Assembly (NCBI GenBank): GCA_963573385.1
Contig: CAUYLG010071394.1
Location: forward strand, 1 to 64,000
DNA length: 64,000 nt
Source: Cacajao melanocephalus
Lineage: Eukaryota > Chordata > Mammalia > Primates > Pitheciidae
Direction: 5' to 3'
Each line of letters begins with the position of its first letter. Within the stretch, counting starts at the first letter, position 1. The notes beneath the pieces are model-generated. The model ran no database searches and was not told the DNA's origin. It saw only the letters and a list, made by a program, of their open reading frames with translations. Of this stretch, positions 1-12,689 are shown piece by piece. The position numbers were made by a program, and so were the translations under genes.

Positions 1-510
1 AAAAAGAATGAAATCCTGTCATTTGCAACAACATGAATGAAACTGGAGGTCATTACATCAAATGATAAACAAGGCACAGAAAGGCAAACCTCACATGTTC
101 TCACTTATTTGTGAGAGCTAAAAATTAAAACGATTAAACTCACAGAGATAGAGAATAGAGTGATGGTTACCAGAAGTCGGGAAGGGCCGTGGGGGATTGG
201 GGAGTATGGGGTGGGGATGGTTAATGGGTACAAAAAATAGAAAGAACGAATAAGATCTAGCATTTGATAGCACAACTGGGGGACTATAGTCAATAGTTTA
301 ACTATATGTTTAAAAATAACTAAAAGAGTGCAACTGGGATTGTTCGTAACACAAAAGACAAATGCTTGAGGTGATGGATACCCCATTTATCCTGTTGTGA
401 TTATTATACATTGCATGCCTGCATCAAGATATCTCAGGTACTCCATAAATATCATAAATACATATACCTACTATGTATATGTGCCCACAAAAATTAAACA
501 TTTAAGAAAA
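1..510 (+). mobile_element. L1 LINE 3' end, truncated by the window edge
   Basis: The sequence follows the 3' UTR of primate-to-mammalian L1 (L1PB/L1MA age): the block for Tn-like 'ggaggtcatta', the 'gtgagagctaaaaattaaaa' block, a G-rich stretch near 180-225, and an A-rich end near 490-510. Orientation is plus because the A-rich tail lies on the right. No open reading frame of ORF2 remains. The exact subfamily is uncertain. Confidence 0.8.
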
Positions 511-719
511 TCCCATCCATGACTTAATTCATAGTACCCTTCACTGTCTTGATTTGTCTCCTTCTGAATGCAGTACTTTAGCTTATTGATATCGTTTTTA
601 TATTCAAGGCTATGAAACAGACATTCCCTGCAATCTGTCTAGCATATGGGACTATTCCCGTTCTTCATCTGAACATCTTTCTGTATCCTCAGTTTTTGTT
701 AATTACTTTTTTTTTAATT

Positions 720-905
720 TTTGAGATTTGCTCATTACAAAATTAATAAAATGCTCATTGTAAAATAAGTAATACAACATGTATAAAGTAAAATGTATAG
801 CCCTTTCTTCCTCCTAGTTCCACTGCCCAAAGATGACTATCATGAATTCTGTGAGTCCTTCCAGACTGTACCCAAATACTAACACAATGTGATTGCACCA
901 TTATT
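720..905 (-). mobile_element. Old L1M-like fragment (antisense)
   Basis: The run through 'cctcctagttccactgccc' and 'gtccttccagactgtaccc' resembles the antisense 3' region of old L1M elements. It is strongly diverged. The flank 511-720 shows nothing I recognise. Confidence 0.35.
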
Positions 906-2244
906 AGAATTTAATTAGGTTCTTAAGCATCTGGCTAGCCACCGTCTCTGCAGACTCATACAGAGATTGCAGTCAGCTAAACCTCCTCCCCTGCCCCACA
1001 TCCCCAAGTTATTGGAGAGTTTTGCTGGTTCTGTAGCTAGAAGCAGTGCTTTATTATTTTTTCTTTGTTGAATTCAACGTGTTGGTTTGAGCATTTTGTC
1101 CCAACCTCTAGCAGTCTCTCCAACTCTTTGCTTTGTATCACCCATAGATTTAATCATTGCATTGAACAGGAGAGGCCCACAGAGAGCCCTGTTGGCCCAT
1201 CCCTGTTTAAAATCTTTCAGTGGCTTCCCACAGTGCTTCTGAGCTTTTCCTATCCTCATTTGTAAAGAGGTATTATTTGGTGGTCTTTAGATCCTTCTCT
1301 GATTTAAAAGTCTTGGAAACCATGTGCAGAATGGCATGCCCTGAAAAGTCTCCTTCTAGCAGTAACTGTAATGCTTTACAACCTGGGAAAGCCCACATTT
1401 CCAAGACACGCTGCAGAAGGTAGAGGTGATTATTCTGAGAAGTCAACCAAAGGCAAAACAAACAGCTTTGATGAAATTATACAGGCTTTTGTTTTGAAAG
1501 ATGGGACACAGTAAGATCAACTGGCTGTGAAAACATTTGCAGCAGTTCTATAGAGGGACCTAGCTTAGTGCTGTTTTCAAGTTTCAAGTCCTGGATACAT
1601 TTTTTCCTAGCGGGAGAGTTTGATCTTTAAAAAAAAAATCAAACCCATGAGTTACAACTTTGGCTCCCACTTCTACCAAGTTCGGCTGGAAGTTAGGAAC
1701 TTCTGAAGGTGACTTAATTGCTTGGCTGGGCAATTCTCATGAATGAGAATCTTAGTCTAACCAGACTTGTGAGACTTTTCTTGAAATGGAATTCAGTGCT
1801 ACCTCAAAGAACTTGTCCTCACTTCACCCCCGGAAAAATGAGAGGCCTGCAGAGCAGAGGAAGGAGAATCTTGAAGTGTAACTAATAGAGGAGTACACTT
1901 TAATTATTTGGCTGAAATACATTATGGGAATAATTTTCATTTTCAAATGATTTATTTTTTTCCTCTTCCAATGTAGAAGATAAAAGTGGTCCCTAATTTA
2001 TTTTTCTCAAGGGCATATTTTTAGGGTTCTGTGAAGACCAGAAGGCATTGTTAATTCCCTTTACACCCCATGTCACAATGGAAAATACTGCAGCACCCAG
2101 CCTTGATTGATGTTAGGAAATAGATGTACAGAAGACTTTTAGGAAGAAGGAAGGTGACGAAAGGGAAATCCAGTGCATAAGAAGTTACCACAGTAAGTAG
2201 AATTAAGCAAAGCTACCAGAAGATAAGGTGTCTGAGTGTCCTTT
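906..2244. other. No recognised element
   Basis: About 1.3 kb with no repeat I can name, no convincing open frame and no splice or promoter signal I would defend. Short open frames near 1065-1460 on both strands look random. Confidence 0.5.
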
Positions 2245-2475
2245 GGCAAAAGCAAGGATTCTAGAGCCAGACTGCTGAGTTCATATCACCATATTCCAGC
2301 TGCATGACCATAGGCAAGGTCATGCATACCTAAGCCTCTAGGTGCCTGCTTTTTCATCTATAAACTGGGGGTCATAATCATACCTGCTTTATGTGGTTAT
2401 TGTGTGCATCAGGTGAGCTAAGACATGTAAAATGCATAAGAGCAGTGTCTGGCTCATGGTGAGTCTCAATAAAAA
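2245..2475 (+). mobile_element. MIR SINE
   Basis: tRNA-derived MIR in the sense direction: 'tctagagccagactgctgag', a decayed 'gctgcatgacc...aggcaagg' core, 'tttttcatctataaactggg', and a 3' end 'gtgtctggctcatggtgagt'. Divergence is high, as expected for a mammal-wide SINE. It is not a tRNA gene. Confidence 0.8.
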
Positions 2476-2559
2476 TTTTATCATGTGTATGTACTGTATA
2501 TTTATTCATAATACATATTCAAATACTAATGAGACCTTCACAGCTGTTAGGATGGCAAT

Positions 2560-3047
2560 TGTATTAGTCAAAGTTTTCCAGTGCAATGGGACCAAAGTCT
2601 ACCTGTCTACCTATATCTATCTTGAGATCTATTTCTCTCTCTCTCTCTCTCTCTCTCTGAGATAGATATAGATAGATATTTGTAAGATATAATGAGATTT
2701 GTTGTAAGAAATGACCCACATATTGTGCATGGCCAATGTTGTAGTTCCAGTTAGCAGGCTGTCCAGCTGGAGAACCAGGAAGAGTCAATGTTCCAGTTTG
2801 AGTCTAAAAGCCTGCTGGAGAACTCCCACTACTCAGGGAGGGTTGTCTTGTGTTCTATTCAGGCCTTCAACTTATTGGATGAGGCCCACTCACATTATGG
2901 GGGGGCAAGCTGCTTTACTCAAAGTTTTACCAATTTAAATGTTAATCTCACCCCAAAACATCCTCATACAAACTCCTGTAATAATGAATAACCAACTTTC
3001 TAGGCACCGTGACCCAGTCAAGTTGATATATAAAATTAACCATCACA
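2560..3047 (-). mobile_element. MLT2-type ERVL solo LTR
   Basis: Read on the minus strand it starts near the family's TGATGGTTAATTTTA end (here 'aaattaaccatcaca' on plus, ending at 3047). It ends with the 'tgtattagtca' boundary at 2560. Possible 5-bp target duplication gcaat (2555-2559) and gctat (3048-3052), 4 of 5 matching. It holds a CT microsatellite near its end. No ERVL internal sequence flanks it, so it is a solo LTR. Confidence 0.75.
2632..2658. repeat. (TC)n microsatellite in MLT2 LTR
   Basis: Uninterrupted TC dinucleotides. The MLT2 family often carries a CT/AT tract at this place, so it grew inside the LTR. Confidence 0.9.
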
Positions 3048-3054
3048 GCTATTA

Positions 3055-4055
<1,001 letters not shown>

Positions 4056-4063
4056 ACTCAACA

Positions 4064-4112
4064 GGCGTGTGTATGTGCACGAGTACACACATGCACACAC
4101 ATACACACATGT
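4064..4112. repeat. Imperfect (CA)n microsatellite
   Basis: Interrupted GT/CA alternation directly after the L1M 3' end. Confidence 0.7.
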
Positions 4113-4290
4113 ATTTTAATTAGACCTAAGCAGCCTGATTCATCTTTGCATATAACTTAAAGAAACTCATCATGATATAATTTTAGGGACTTTTGAAGAG
4201 ATTCCTTGTTAAAATATAACTATGAATTCAGCGTATTCAAGCTGGAAGGGACCTAATTGACATTAATTAAATAATTAAATGTTTTTTTCA

Positions 4291-4483
4291 CTTGACATGC
4301 TCTACTTAGTGCTTTACGTGTAATAACTCATTTTATCTTCTCATGATCCAATGGCAAAGGTTCCCATCTTACAGATGAGGAAACTGAGGCACAGAGAGAT
4401 CAAGTAACCATCAAATGGTCACATAATTAATGACATAAATATGGTCCTTTGGTCCTGAGTCCAGGTCTTTCCCACTCTATCAC
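4291..4483 (-). mobile_element. MIR SINE
   Basis: Antisense MIR: 'gtgctttacgtgtaataact', 'cttacagatgaggaaactga', 'ggcacagagagatcaagtaa', ending near 'ctgagtccaggtctttccca'. The core is well preserved. Confidence 0.85.
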
Positions 4484-4717
4484 TTACAAATTCTTCATTC
4501 AGCTGGGGCTTGAAATTCCCCACTCTATCTGATAGATACCTCCCCACAAGGCTCAAAGACATCTAAAAACTTTTTCTGTCATTGAACCTGAAGACAGCTT
4601 CACCAGATCCTTTTTGATAAGGAGGGTAGAGAAAAGACTTGAGGAACATGACTATCTGAGGTGAAGAGAAGGGGATGTCAAAGGAAGAGAGAAAGAGCAA
4701 GAAAGAAATTTTAACTT

Positions 4718-5109
4718 TGCTGTGGTTTGAGTGTGTTCCCCAAAAGTTCATGTGTTAGAACCTTAATTTCTCAATATGTAGTGCTGGAAGGTAGGGCCTG
4801 GTGGGAGGTTTTTGGGTCATGGGGACTCTGCCCTCGTGAAGGGATTAATGCGGTTCTCATGAGACAGTGTTGGTTCTCGAGAGAGTGGGTGGTTATAAAG
4901 CAGGTTGCCCGTTCATCTCCCCTCTCCTTCATGTGTACATGCCTTGCCTTCTGCTTTGCACCATGCTACAAAGTAGCACCAGGCCCTCACCAGATGTGGC
5001 TGCTTGATCTTGGACTCTCCAGCCTCCAGAACCGTAAGAAATGAATTTCTTTTCTCTATAAATTGCCCAGTCTGTGGTAATCTACAGCAACACCAAAAGG
5101 ACCAAGACA
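4718..5109 (+). mobile_element. ERVL-MaLR LTR (MST/MLT1 group)
   Basis: Begins 'tgctgtggtttgagtgtg', carries 'agttcatgtgttagaacctt', 'gggcctggtgggaggttttt', 'gaccaggccctcaccagat'-type text and 'cagcctccagaaccgtaaga', and ends 'accaagaca'. This is a complete MaLR LTR without internal sequence. No clear target duplication. Confidence 0.8.
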
Positions 5110-5944
5110 GACCAAACTGGGGAGCATCCTAGTTTTGATAACAACAAACCCTAAAACCAGTCAGCCATGATCTTGCTGTGTGAACAAGAGGGAGCCAAGT
5201 TTTTTTAAAGACAAATCTGTTTGAGAGTCACAGATGTTCCCATGGAGGGTCTTAAGGTGTTTTGGGAGCAATGGGAATAGTATACTGAGTTTCCAGGGCA
5301 GACGCAGGACCTCACAGGAGCACTGTCCCTGTTCTCTCCCATGTGGGTCCCCAGGAGCCATACCATGTGGAGCAGGCTTGGCATTCAGGTGAGCAGCTGC
5401 CATGTGCTGTGTAATGGGGCCTCGTCAGTACCTGGGCGTCCTTTCCATTTGGCCTAGCTGGCTTTAAGAAGCAAACCAGCAGGGTCCCAGTTTATTTCCT
5501 GTGAAAGCCTGACTGGGCCCCATGGGGTGATGTACTGAGACCAGGTTCCATTCTCTTAATGGAGAGTATCATTTCTTTTTGCCTTGATGATAAGGAATTT
5601 CATTTTTAAACTTGGTTTGTAGGGGGTGATTCTTGAGGCTCTCTCAGCCTGAGGCATGGTTTGGGGGCTCACAAAATCTTTGTGACCCTGAGGACTTCAT
5701 GTGATGCTTTATGGTGCCTGATGGTGCCCATGGGACATACCCCCACTTTGCAGGACTTCTTGCCAGAAAAAATCTGATAAGCCACTGCTTTTTAGATGAT
5801 AAGACACCCTCCCTCCCAATTATGTCTACCTGTAACACCCACTCCAATCAGGAGCAGGGTAGCTACCACCTTAGTCCTTCATTCTGGCAACAGACACAGA
5901 ATTGCAACCCCTGATAATAATAGTACCAGCCATAGTAATAATAA
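5110..5944. other. No recognised element
   Basis: Apparently unique sequence of about 830 bp. Open frames of 60-80 codons on the minus strand show no family features and are treated as chance. Confidence 0.5.
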
Positions 5945-6185
5945 AAGCTAATGCTTATATATAAAATCTAGCACAATTACTGCGTGCCAGCAAAGTTACT
6001 AATGTTTCTCACATAATAACTTGACTTATTACAACAGTCCTATGAATTAGACAATATTGTATAACTCCATTTTATTGGTGGGAAAACTGAGGCACACACC
6101 AATGTCCTATACCAAATAAAATGGCAGAGTCTGGGATTCCACCCTAGGTAGCCTGACTCCAAATTGCACATTATTTCCTAAAGGA
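5945..6185 (-). mobile_element. MIR SINE
   Basis: Antisense MIR with 'aactccattttattggtggg', 'aaaactgaggcacacacc', 'ggcagagtctgggattccac' and 'gtagcctgactccaaattg'. Moderately diverged. The next 390 bp (6186-6574) hold nothing I recognise. Confidence 0.8.
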
Positions 6186-6648
6186 TTTTGAAACAAGAGA
6201 TCCCGAACCTGTGACTACAGAATTGAAAATTACATGAAAATTATTGCAAGGTTCCTGTGAATCCATATGGCAGGCAAGCATAATCTGCAAACAAATATAT
6301 AATGCTTGAGACATTTATGTGCAAATATTTTTCAAATGTATATAGATGCTGTTGTGAAGAATAAAAACATCAAATATTGAATATATTGTAGCTCTTACTC
6401 ATTATGTAGTTTCTGCATCACAGATATAGAAATCAAAGCCTATGTTGATATATCCAATTACTGTCTTCTTTTGCCTTATTTTGAGACACTGATAGATTTG
6501 CTTTTCTCTAACATTTTAGAGAAACATAAATCAAAAGAATAAACAAGTACAAATTGTGAACAGAGGTGACTTAAAAATTGCTTTTATTGAAGCATAACAT
6601 ACATACAGAAAAGGGTACATATCATATGGGAAGACCTGGATGAATTTT

Positions 6649-6649
<1 letters not shown>

Positions 6650-6707
<58 letters not shown>

Positions 6708-7494
6708 TTGCATTTTAGGTTTTGGGGTACATGTGAAGAACATGCAGGATTGTTGCATAGGTACATACATGGCAATGTGGTTTGCTGCCTTCCTCCCCAT
6801 CACCTATATCTGGCCTTTCTCCTCATGTTATCCCTCCCCAACTCCCCATCCCCTGCTGTCCCTCCCCTAGTTCTCCCCCACAGACCTCAGTGTGTGATGC
6901 TCCCCTCCCTGTGTCCATGTGTTCTAATTGTTCAACACCCACCTATGAGTAAGAACATGTGGTGTTTGATTTTCTGTTCTTGTGTCAATTTGCTGAGAAT
7001 TATGGTTTCCAGGTTCATCCATGTCCCTACAAAGGACACGAACTCATCGTTTTTTATGGCTGCATAGTATTCCATGGTGTATATGTGCCACATTTTCTCT
7101 GTCCAGAAAATCACAAGCGTTCCTATACACCAATAACAGACTTAAAGAGAGCCAAATTAAGAATGAACTGCCATTCACAATTGCTACAAAGAGAATAAAA
7201 TACCTAGGAATACAACTAAGAATGTAAAGGACCTCTTCAAGGACAACTACAAACTGCTGCTCAATGAAATAAGAGAGGACACAAACAGATGGAGAAACAT
7301 CCCATGCTCATGGTTAGGAAGAATCAATACCGTGAAAATGGCCATACTGCCCAAAGTAATGTATAGATTCAATGCTATCCCCATCAAGCTACCAATGACC
7401 TTCTTCACAGAACTGGAAAAAAACGCCTTAAACTTCAAATGGAACCAAAAGAGAGCCCACATAGCCAAGTCAATTCTAAGCAAAAAGAACAAAG
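6650..7494 (-). mobile_element. L1P LINE with 5' inversion (twin-priming form)
   Basis: The left part (6650-7106) is the L1 3' UTR and ORF2 end on the minus strand, with an AT/T tail at its left edge. The right part (7107-7494) is an internal ORF2 (reverse transcriptase C-terminal side) segment on the plus strand. The whole is flanked by one perfect 14-bp target duplication, ctggatgaattttc, at 6636-6649 and 7495-7508. The L1 stretch between the two parts is missing, as is usual at inversion joints. ORF2 is not intact. Confidence 0.93.
6652..6705. repeat. (AT)n and T-tract in L1 tail
   Basis: About 18 AT units followed by about 18 T. On the L1 strand this is the poly(A) tail followed by an AT microsatellite grown at its end. 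Confidence 0.9.
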
Positions 7495-7626
7495 CTGGAT
7501 GAATTTTCATAAATGGAAACTCCGGGTAACTAGCACACAGATCAAGAAAGAGAACACCACCAGCACTCCTGAAGACTCCTCCTGCTTCTCAATCACTCAA
7601 CAACCCTCTTCAGGGGGAGCCCTTTA

Positions 7627-8111
7627 AAGGGGTAGAGTCAATGTCCCTAAAAAAGTTATATTCAAGTCCTAATCCCCAGAATCTCAGAAAGTGACCTCAT
7701 TTGGAAATAGGGTCTTTGCAGATATAATCAAATTAGGGTAAAGTCATACTGCATTGGGGTGGACCCTAATCCAATGACTGGTGTCCTCTTAAGAGGACAA
7801 AGACCCAAAACAGAGAGGAGAATGCCATGGAAAGACACAGACACATGCAGGGAGGATGGCCATGTGACATGGAGACTGAGGTCAAAGATGCAGGCACATG
7901 CTGAGGAGCACCAAGGATTGCAAGCGACAACAGAGGCTGGAAGCAGCAAGGAAGGACCGACCCTCCCTGGAGCCTGGAGACGGGGAATGACTCTGCTGAC
8001 ACCTTGATTTCAGACTTCCGGTCTCCAGAATCATCAGAGAACAAATTTCTGTTGTTCGAAGCCCACAGCTTCTGGTAATTTGTTACAGCAGCCCTGGAAA
8101 CTTAATACACT
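7627..8111 (+). mobile_element. MLT1A-type MaLR LTR
   Basis: Contains 'tcaagtcctaatccccagaa', 'atttggaaatagggtctttg', 'cagatataatcaaattaggg', 'gactggtgtcctcttaagag' and the 3' block 'aaatttctgttgttcgaagc', ending 'ggaaacttaatacac'. Its first 20 or so bases are diverged. Solo LTR inside the old L1M. Confidence 0.85.
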
Positions 8112-8310
8112 GTTTTTCTACCTTCCAACACCATAGAATCGTTTTTGCCTGTTTTTGTCCTTTACATAAGCGGAACCATACAGGGCTTATTCCTTTGTGT
8201 TTGCCTTCTTTCACTCAGCATCATGTTTGTGAAATTCACTCACATTGTTGTGTGTAGTTGTGAATCTCTCATTCTTTTGTTCTTAGTATTCTACATACAA
8301 TAAACAAAAG

Positions 8311-8815
8311 GACTTTTTAACAGATCTACCTACATAACATGTTCTCCTGTCTCACCACAAGTTTGCAACCCACCTTTGAGTAAAAGCAGGGAATCCTGGC
8401 AGACTTTGTATAAAAACAATAGTTAGTGTCTTTACATTCCATTAGCTTCCTAGAGAAAGAAAACAATGCTACGAAGTGATATCAGAGAATCTCAAGTCCC
8501 ATGTAGGAGGGTCCCCAAGGGTCTCCTGAAACAGACTCCAAACATTGCAAGGAATCCTATCACGGCATTCACCTGCTGGTACGGGCCTTTGGCTGGAAAA
8601 AATATTGGCAATTGGAATTGAGGGGAAATTTTTAATTTCAGAAAAATTGCTAGAAAAAAAATAAGGGATCTATTCCTTGACTTTTCAGCCCTTCTTTCTG
8701 AGGCTGTCTAAAGTCATTATAGAGTTAGATTTTCTGTGCATGTCTATGCTGTTTCAATGAGGTAGATTCACATGCAATGATAAACAAATAATAAAACAAA
8801 AGGTCCTGAAAGTAA
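8311..8815. other. No recognised element
   Basis: About 500 bp with no named repeat and no supported gene. Confidence 0.5.
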
Positions 8816-9024
8816 TGGTATTACTTTGCTAGGGCCATCATAACAAAAAAACACACACTGGGTAGCTTAGACAACAGAATTTTATTTTCTCACCATTTTG
8901 GAGGTTGGAAGTCCAAGATCAAAGTGTCGGCAGGGTTAGTTTCTTCTGAGGGCATGTTTCCTTGGTTTGCAGATGGCCACCTTCTCACTGTGTCCTCATG
9001 TGGCCTTTCCTTTATCGAGGTCAA

Positions 9025-10122
9025 ATGAAATATAGAGACAAATCTCTCTAAACGTAAAACGTCTTCTTTGAGAAGCCAGAATTGCAATTTGGGGCATACA
9101 CACAGACTGGGTAGCCTTTAGTATGTCCAAAGAACAAAGAGAAGGTTGAAAGTTTTATAAAAAGGAGAAATATTACATATTGTTTTAAAAGAAAGTTCAT
9201 TGGCATCATGGTTTGGAGAAGTTGGCAAGTTTTGATTGGTTGAGTGACTGTGGTGGGTAAAACTAGTCTTAATGTCACAGCAAGTTGTTTCAGGAGTTAC
9301 TGGATAGAACTGGTTTCATGTTACAATAGGCAGTTTCAGCAGTCAGGAACCAGGCTGACAAAGAATTACATTCTTGGAGCAATGTTATATGCCCTGAGAG
9401 CTTTTTTCTCTGGGTCTTTTAACTCTGTTTTAATTGGGTATAACAAGAATGACCCAATTTATTTATTTTATTTATTTTGTTGCTCTTTTTCAATATACTT
9501 TAAGTTCTAGGGTACATGTGCAGAACGTATGGGTTTGTTACATAGGTATACACGTGCTATGGTGGTTTGCTGTATCCATCACCCCGTCATCTGTATTAGG
9601 TATTTCTCCTAGTGCTATCCCTCCCCATCCCCTCACCCCCGCTATCCCTCTCCTAGCTTCTCACCTGACAAAAGGCCCCAGAGTGTGCTGTTCCCCTCCC
9701 TGTGTCCATGTGTTGTCATTGTTCAGCACCCACTTATGAGTGAGAACATGCAGTGTCTGGTTTTCTGTTCTTGTGTCAGTTTGTTGACAATGATGGTTTC
9801 CAGCTTCATCCATGTCCCTGCAAAGGACATGAACTCATCCTTTTTTATGGCTGCATAATATCCTGTGATGTATATGTGCCACATTTTCTTTATCCAGTCC
9901 ATCATTGATGGACATTTGGGTTGGTTCCAAGTCTTTGCTATTGTGAACAGTGCCACAGTAAACATTCGTGTGCATGTGTCTTTATAATGGGATGATTTAT
10001 AATCCTTTGGGTATATACCCAATATATAATGGAATTGCTGGGTCAAATGGTATTTCTATTTCTAGATCCTTGAGGAATCACCACACTGAAGAATGACCCA
10101 ATTTATATGATCAAGTTTCACA
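9025..10122 (-). mobile_element. Unclassified LTR-like segment, split by L1PA
   Basis: Excluding the L1PA this is about 450 bp inserted in the MLT1 LTR. Read on the minus strand it starts TGTGAAAC and ends TTTCA, and carries a TATAAAA-like box (plus strand 'ttttataaa' near 9153-9161) about 130 bp before its right boundary. That layout suggests an ERV1-type LTR. I cannot name the family, and no target duplication is clear. Confidence 0.35.
9463..10088 (-). mobile_element. L1PA-type LINE 3' end, 5'-truncated
   Basis: L1 3' UTR and ORF2 end in antisense ('tttaagttctagggtacatg', 'gagaacatgcagtgtctggt', 'catgtccctgcaaaggacat'). It is flanked by an 18-bp perfect target duplication, aagaatgacccaatttat, at 9445-9462 and 10089-10106. 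The tail at the left is a degenerate T/A tract. No inversion. Confidence 0.95.
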
Positions 10123-10427
10123 CCTCTGTGTGTGTATGATCCATGATGTCTCTCTATGTGTCCAAATATCCACCTCCTGTAAGGACACAGTCAGATAGGA
10201 GTAGAACCCACCCTACTGGTCTTGTATTAACTTAATCATCTGTTTAGGGCCCTGTCTCCAAATACAGGCACATTCCAAGGTGCTGGGGGTTAGGTCTTCA
10301 GCATAAGAATTGGGAGATGGGGTGTGGGGCAAAATTCAGCCCATAACAGTGATTTACTATTGTGTTCATTGTTAACTTTTATCGTTGTTCTTACCCTACC
10401 ATAGCCAGAGGGGATTTTTTAATTTTG

Positions 10428-10720
10428 ATTTTTTTGAGACAGCTCTCGCTCTGTCTCTGTCACCCAGGCTAGAGTGCAGTGGTGCGATCTTGGCTCACTG
10501 CAACCTCCACCTCCTGGGTTCAAGCAATTCCCTGCCTCAGCCGCCTGAGTACCTGGGATTACAGGCGCCTGCCACCATGCTTGGCTAATTTTTGTATTTT
10601 TAGTAGAGATGGGGTTTCACCATCTTGACCAGGCTGGTCTTGAACTGTTGACCTTGTGATCCATCCGCCTCAGCCTTCCAAAGTGCTGGGGGATTATAGG
10701 CGTGAACACCGCACCTGGCC
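10428..10720 (-). mobile_element. AluS (Sc-like) SINE
   Basis: Full-length antisense Alu. 'gaccttgtgatccatccgcc' is the Sc/Y state while 'cttgaactgttgacc' keeps the S state. Near-identical flanks aggggattttttaa (10409-10422) and agggacttttttac (10721-10734) form the target duplication. Confidence 0.93.
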
Positions 10721-10734
10721 AGGGACTTTTTTAC

Positions 10735-11212
10735 ACAAGCAGGTTTCAGACAGCAAAGCCTGAGCCAAGGAGATTGCTGGTGGGCCTCCTGACACAGACG
10801 CTCTCTCTCCTAGCCACAGTCTCTGTGGTCTTCCTTTTTCTTTCACATGAAGACATTCTGATTTTAGAATGTGGGAGGAAATGCCAAGTGAAGTTCTAAA
10901 TCATCTCCTATAATGAGATTTGACACCAGTGTTTCCCTATATGGAGTTGTACTGCCCATGACTGACAGTAATTGCCTTAGAAGGAAGAATTTTCCACTTT
11001 AGGTAACTTCCTAAGGCAAGCACTCTTCAGGTTTGGTTTTTTCTCCTTTCAGCGAAGGTATGCCCTTTCCAAGGATATGCCTCAAGATGCTCACTGTTGT
11101 TTTTTCTTCCTTTTTTCCCAACTTACTGTGTTTTATTTTGTAGTGTCTCATTAAGAGGTTTGTAAACAGGGACTTTCATTATTGTTTGTGTGTAAAAGCA
11201 AATGAATAAATG
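10735..11212. other. No recognised element
   Basis: Unique-looking sequence of about 480 bp, with no repeat or gene that I can support. Confidence 0.5.
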
Positions 11213-11365
11213 CTCGTTCTTTCAAGGAATCTCTTTTGAGTACCCACACTGTGCCAGGCAGTGTGCTTTGACCTTGGAGCTATAGAGATAGTCCTGGGGG
11301 GTCAGGGCCTAGTGAAGGAGACAAGAATGGTGCCAGTGATTTCCAGGAAGCCTTATAAGTGTATG
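11213..11365 (-). mobile_element. L2 LINE 3' end
   Basis: Antisense L2 terminus: 'gagtacccacactgtgccag', 'gcagtgtgctttgaccttgg' and a weak 'cagggcctagtgaaggagac' block. Short and diverged. 11366-11799 holds nothing further that I recognise. Confidence 0.6.
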
Positions 11366-11799
11366 ACACAATTCATTCAACGTGGGATCCCATTTCACTG
11401 AGGAATTGCTCCTTCTGATATGCAGGAACAGGACCTGGTGACAGTGTGAGCCAATGGTCCTGCATCCAGCCCCAGCAGATGAAATAAGAGGTGTACAGCT
11501 GCCACTAGCTGGGTGTATTGTGGTCCCTCTCCTTTGAATTGTGCAGAGATACTTGTTAGTCTCTGCTGATCACCTGATCTAAGGACATGTGAATTTGGGA
11601 GCAGCATCTTATGCTGCTGCTTAGAGAAACAACCAGTCTGTAAACAGGAAAGACTAAAACTCACTCTCAGAAAGATGTGAAAACAGGCTACTACATGGAG
11701 AGAGAAAGAGAATGAATGAGCAGATAAATTGATTCTTAGCATTCTAGGTCCTTTTCTGGTACCTCCTGATAAGCCCCACTTTCTCCTTATGCTAGAAAG

Positions 11800-12010
11800 C
11801 GCTATTGATGTTAAGGGCTGGATAAGTCTTTGTGGTTGGGGACTGCCCTGTGTACAGTAGGATGTTTCGCAGCAACCTGACCTCTACCCACCAGATGCCA
11901 GGAGCACCCTCCAGTTATAGTAATCAGAAATGTCTCCAGACAATGACAGATGTCCCTGGAGGGGTGAGGAGTGAAGCAAAATCACACTTCCCTGGAGAAC
12001 CGTTGTGCTA
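11800..12010 (-). mobile_element. MER5A hAT-Charlie transposon
   Basis: Antisense MER5A: 'ggttggggactgccctgtgt', 'gtaggatgtttcgcagcaac', 'ctctacccaccagatgccag', 'tcagaaatgtctccagacaa' and the terminal inverted repeat part 'ggagaaccgttgtgcta'. A non-autonomous element with no coding part. Confidence 0.85.
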
Positions 12011-12689
12011 GAGTGAGGTCCTCTTATCTGCAACCAAATGAACCCTGATGAGATCCTCTCTGGGGGAGGCTGGCTGGCCCCAAGCATTGCCAGATGCATC
12101 GACAGCAGAAGAGGTGTCCCAGAGAGAGGACAGGCTGGACGTGGATGCTAGACCCTTGGAAAAGACACAAATTTGAGGGAAACATGGCAGCTGCTGTTAG
12201 AGGTTCCTAGAGGATGGATAATGTAATTTTAGAATGAACAGCTCCTTAACGTTTAAGACATCAAACATGGTCATATCTCTTTTATTTTTCTAAATTAAAA
12301 TGAGCTGGAACACTCATCTGCCACATTAGAAGGAATATCCACTCTTTTGGTTCCCTTTTCCACATGAGCTATCTGAAATAAAACAATTCTGGAGCTTAAG
12401 CACCCCAAAAAATGAAATCGATTCTATTTTAACCCAAAAGGAATGAACACTAGTTCTAAGGCAGAGATTTTCAAACTTTATTGAGCATGGGCTCATATCA
12501 GTAAAGTCTTTTTGATATTGTCTCTTCAATATATGTACTGTGTATACATTTATTTATTTATAAACCACAGATGAGATGACTTATAAAGAAAGGCAGATGA
12601 ATCCTTTTACAGTAATACATTAAATTATCTAACAATATACTTTGTTATAAAACATGGAAAATATCAACATTTTAAAGTGATTAAAGTAC
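12011..12689. other. No firmly recognised element
   Basis: The A/T-rich part 12480-12690 may be an old transposon relic but I cannot name it. No gene signal. Confidence 0.4.

Larger units (their letters stand above)
6575..8310 (-). mobile_element. Old L1M LINE, split by L1P and MLT1A
   Basis: Three pieces form one antisense old L1: 6575-6635 ('ttttattgaagcataacata'), 7509-7626 ('agcacacagatcaagaaaga') and 8112-8310 ('ccaacaccatagaatcgttt', 'ctttcactcagcatcatgtt'). The gaps are a younger L1P with its target duplication and an MLT1A LTR. Order and orientation agree across all three pieces. Confidence 0.7.
8816..10348 (-). mobile_element. MLT1-type MaLR LTR, split
   Basis: Antisense LTR in two pieces. 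The left piece (8816-9024) has 'ggtattactttgctagggc', 'ggaagtccaagatcaaagtg' and 'cttctcactgtgtcctcatg'. The right piece (about 10123-10348) has 'gtctctctatgtgtccaaat', 'ggccctgtctccaaataca', 'ctgggggttaggtcttcagc' and the end 'attcagcccataaca'. The gap is the LTR-like segment and an L1PA. Confidence 0.75.
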
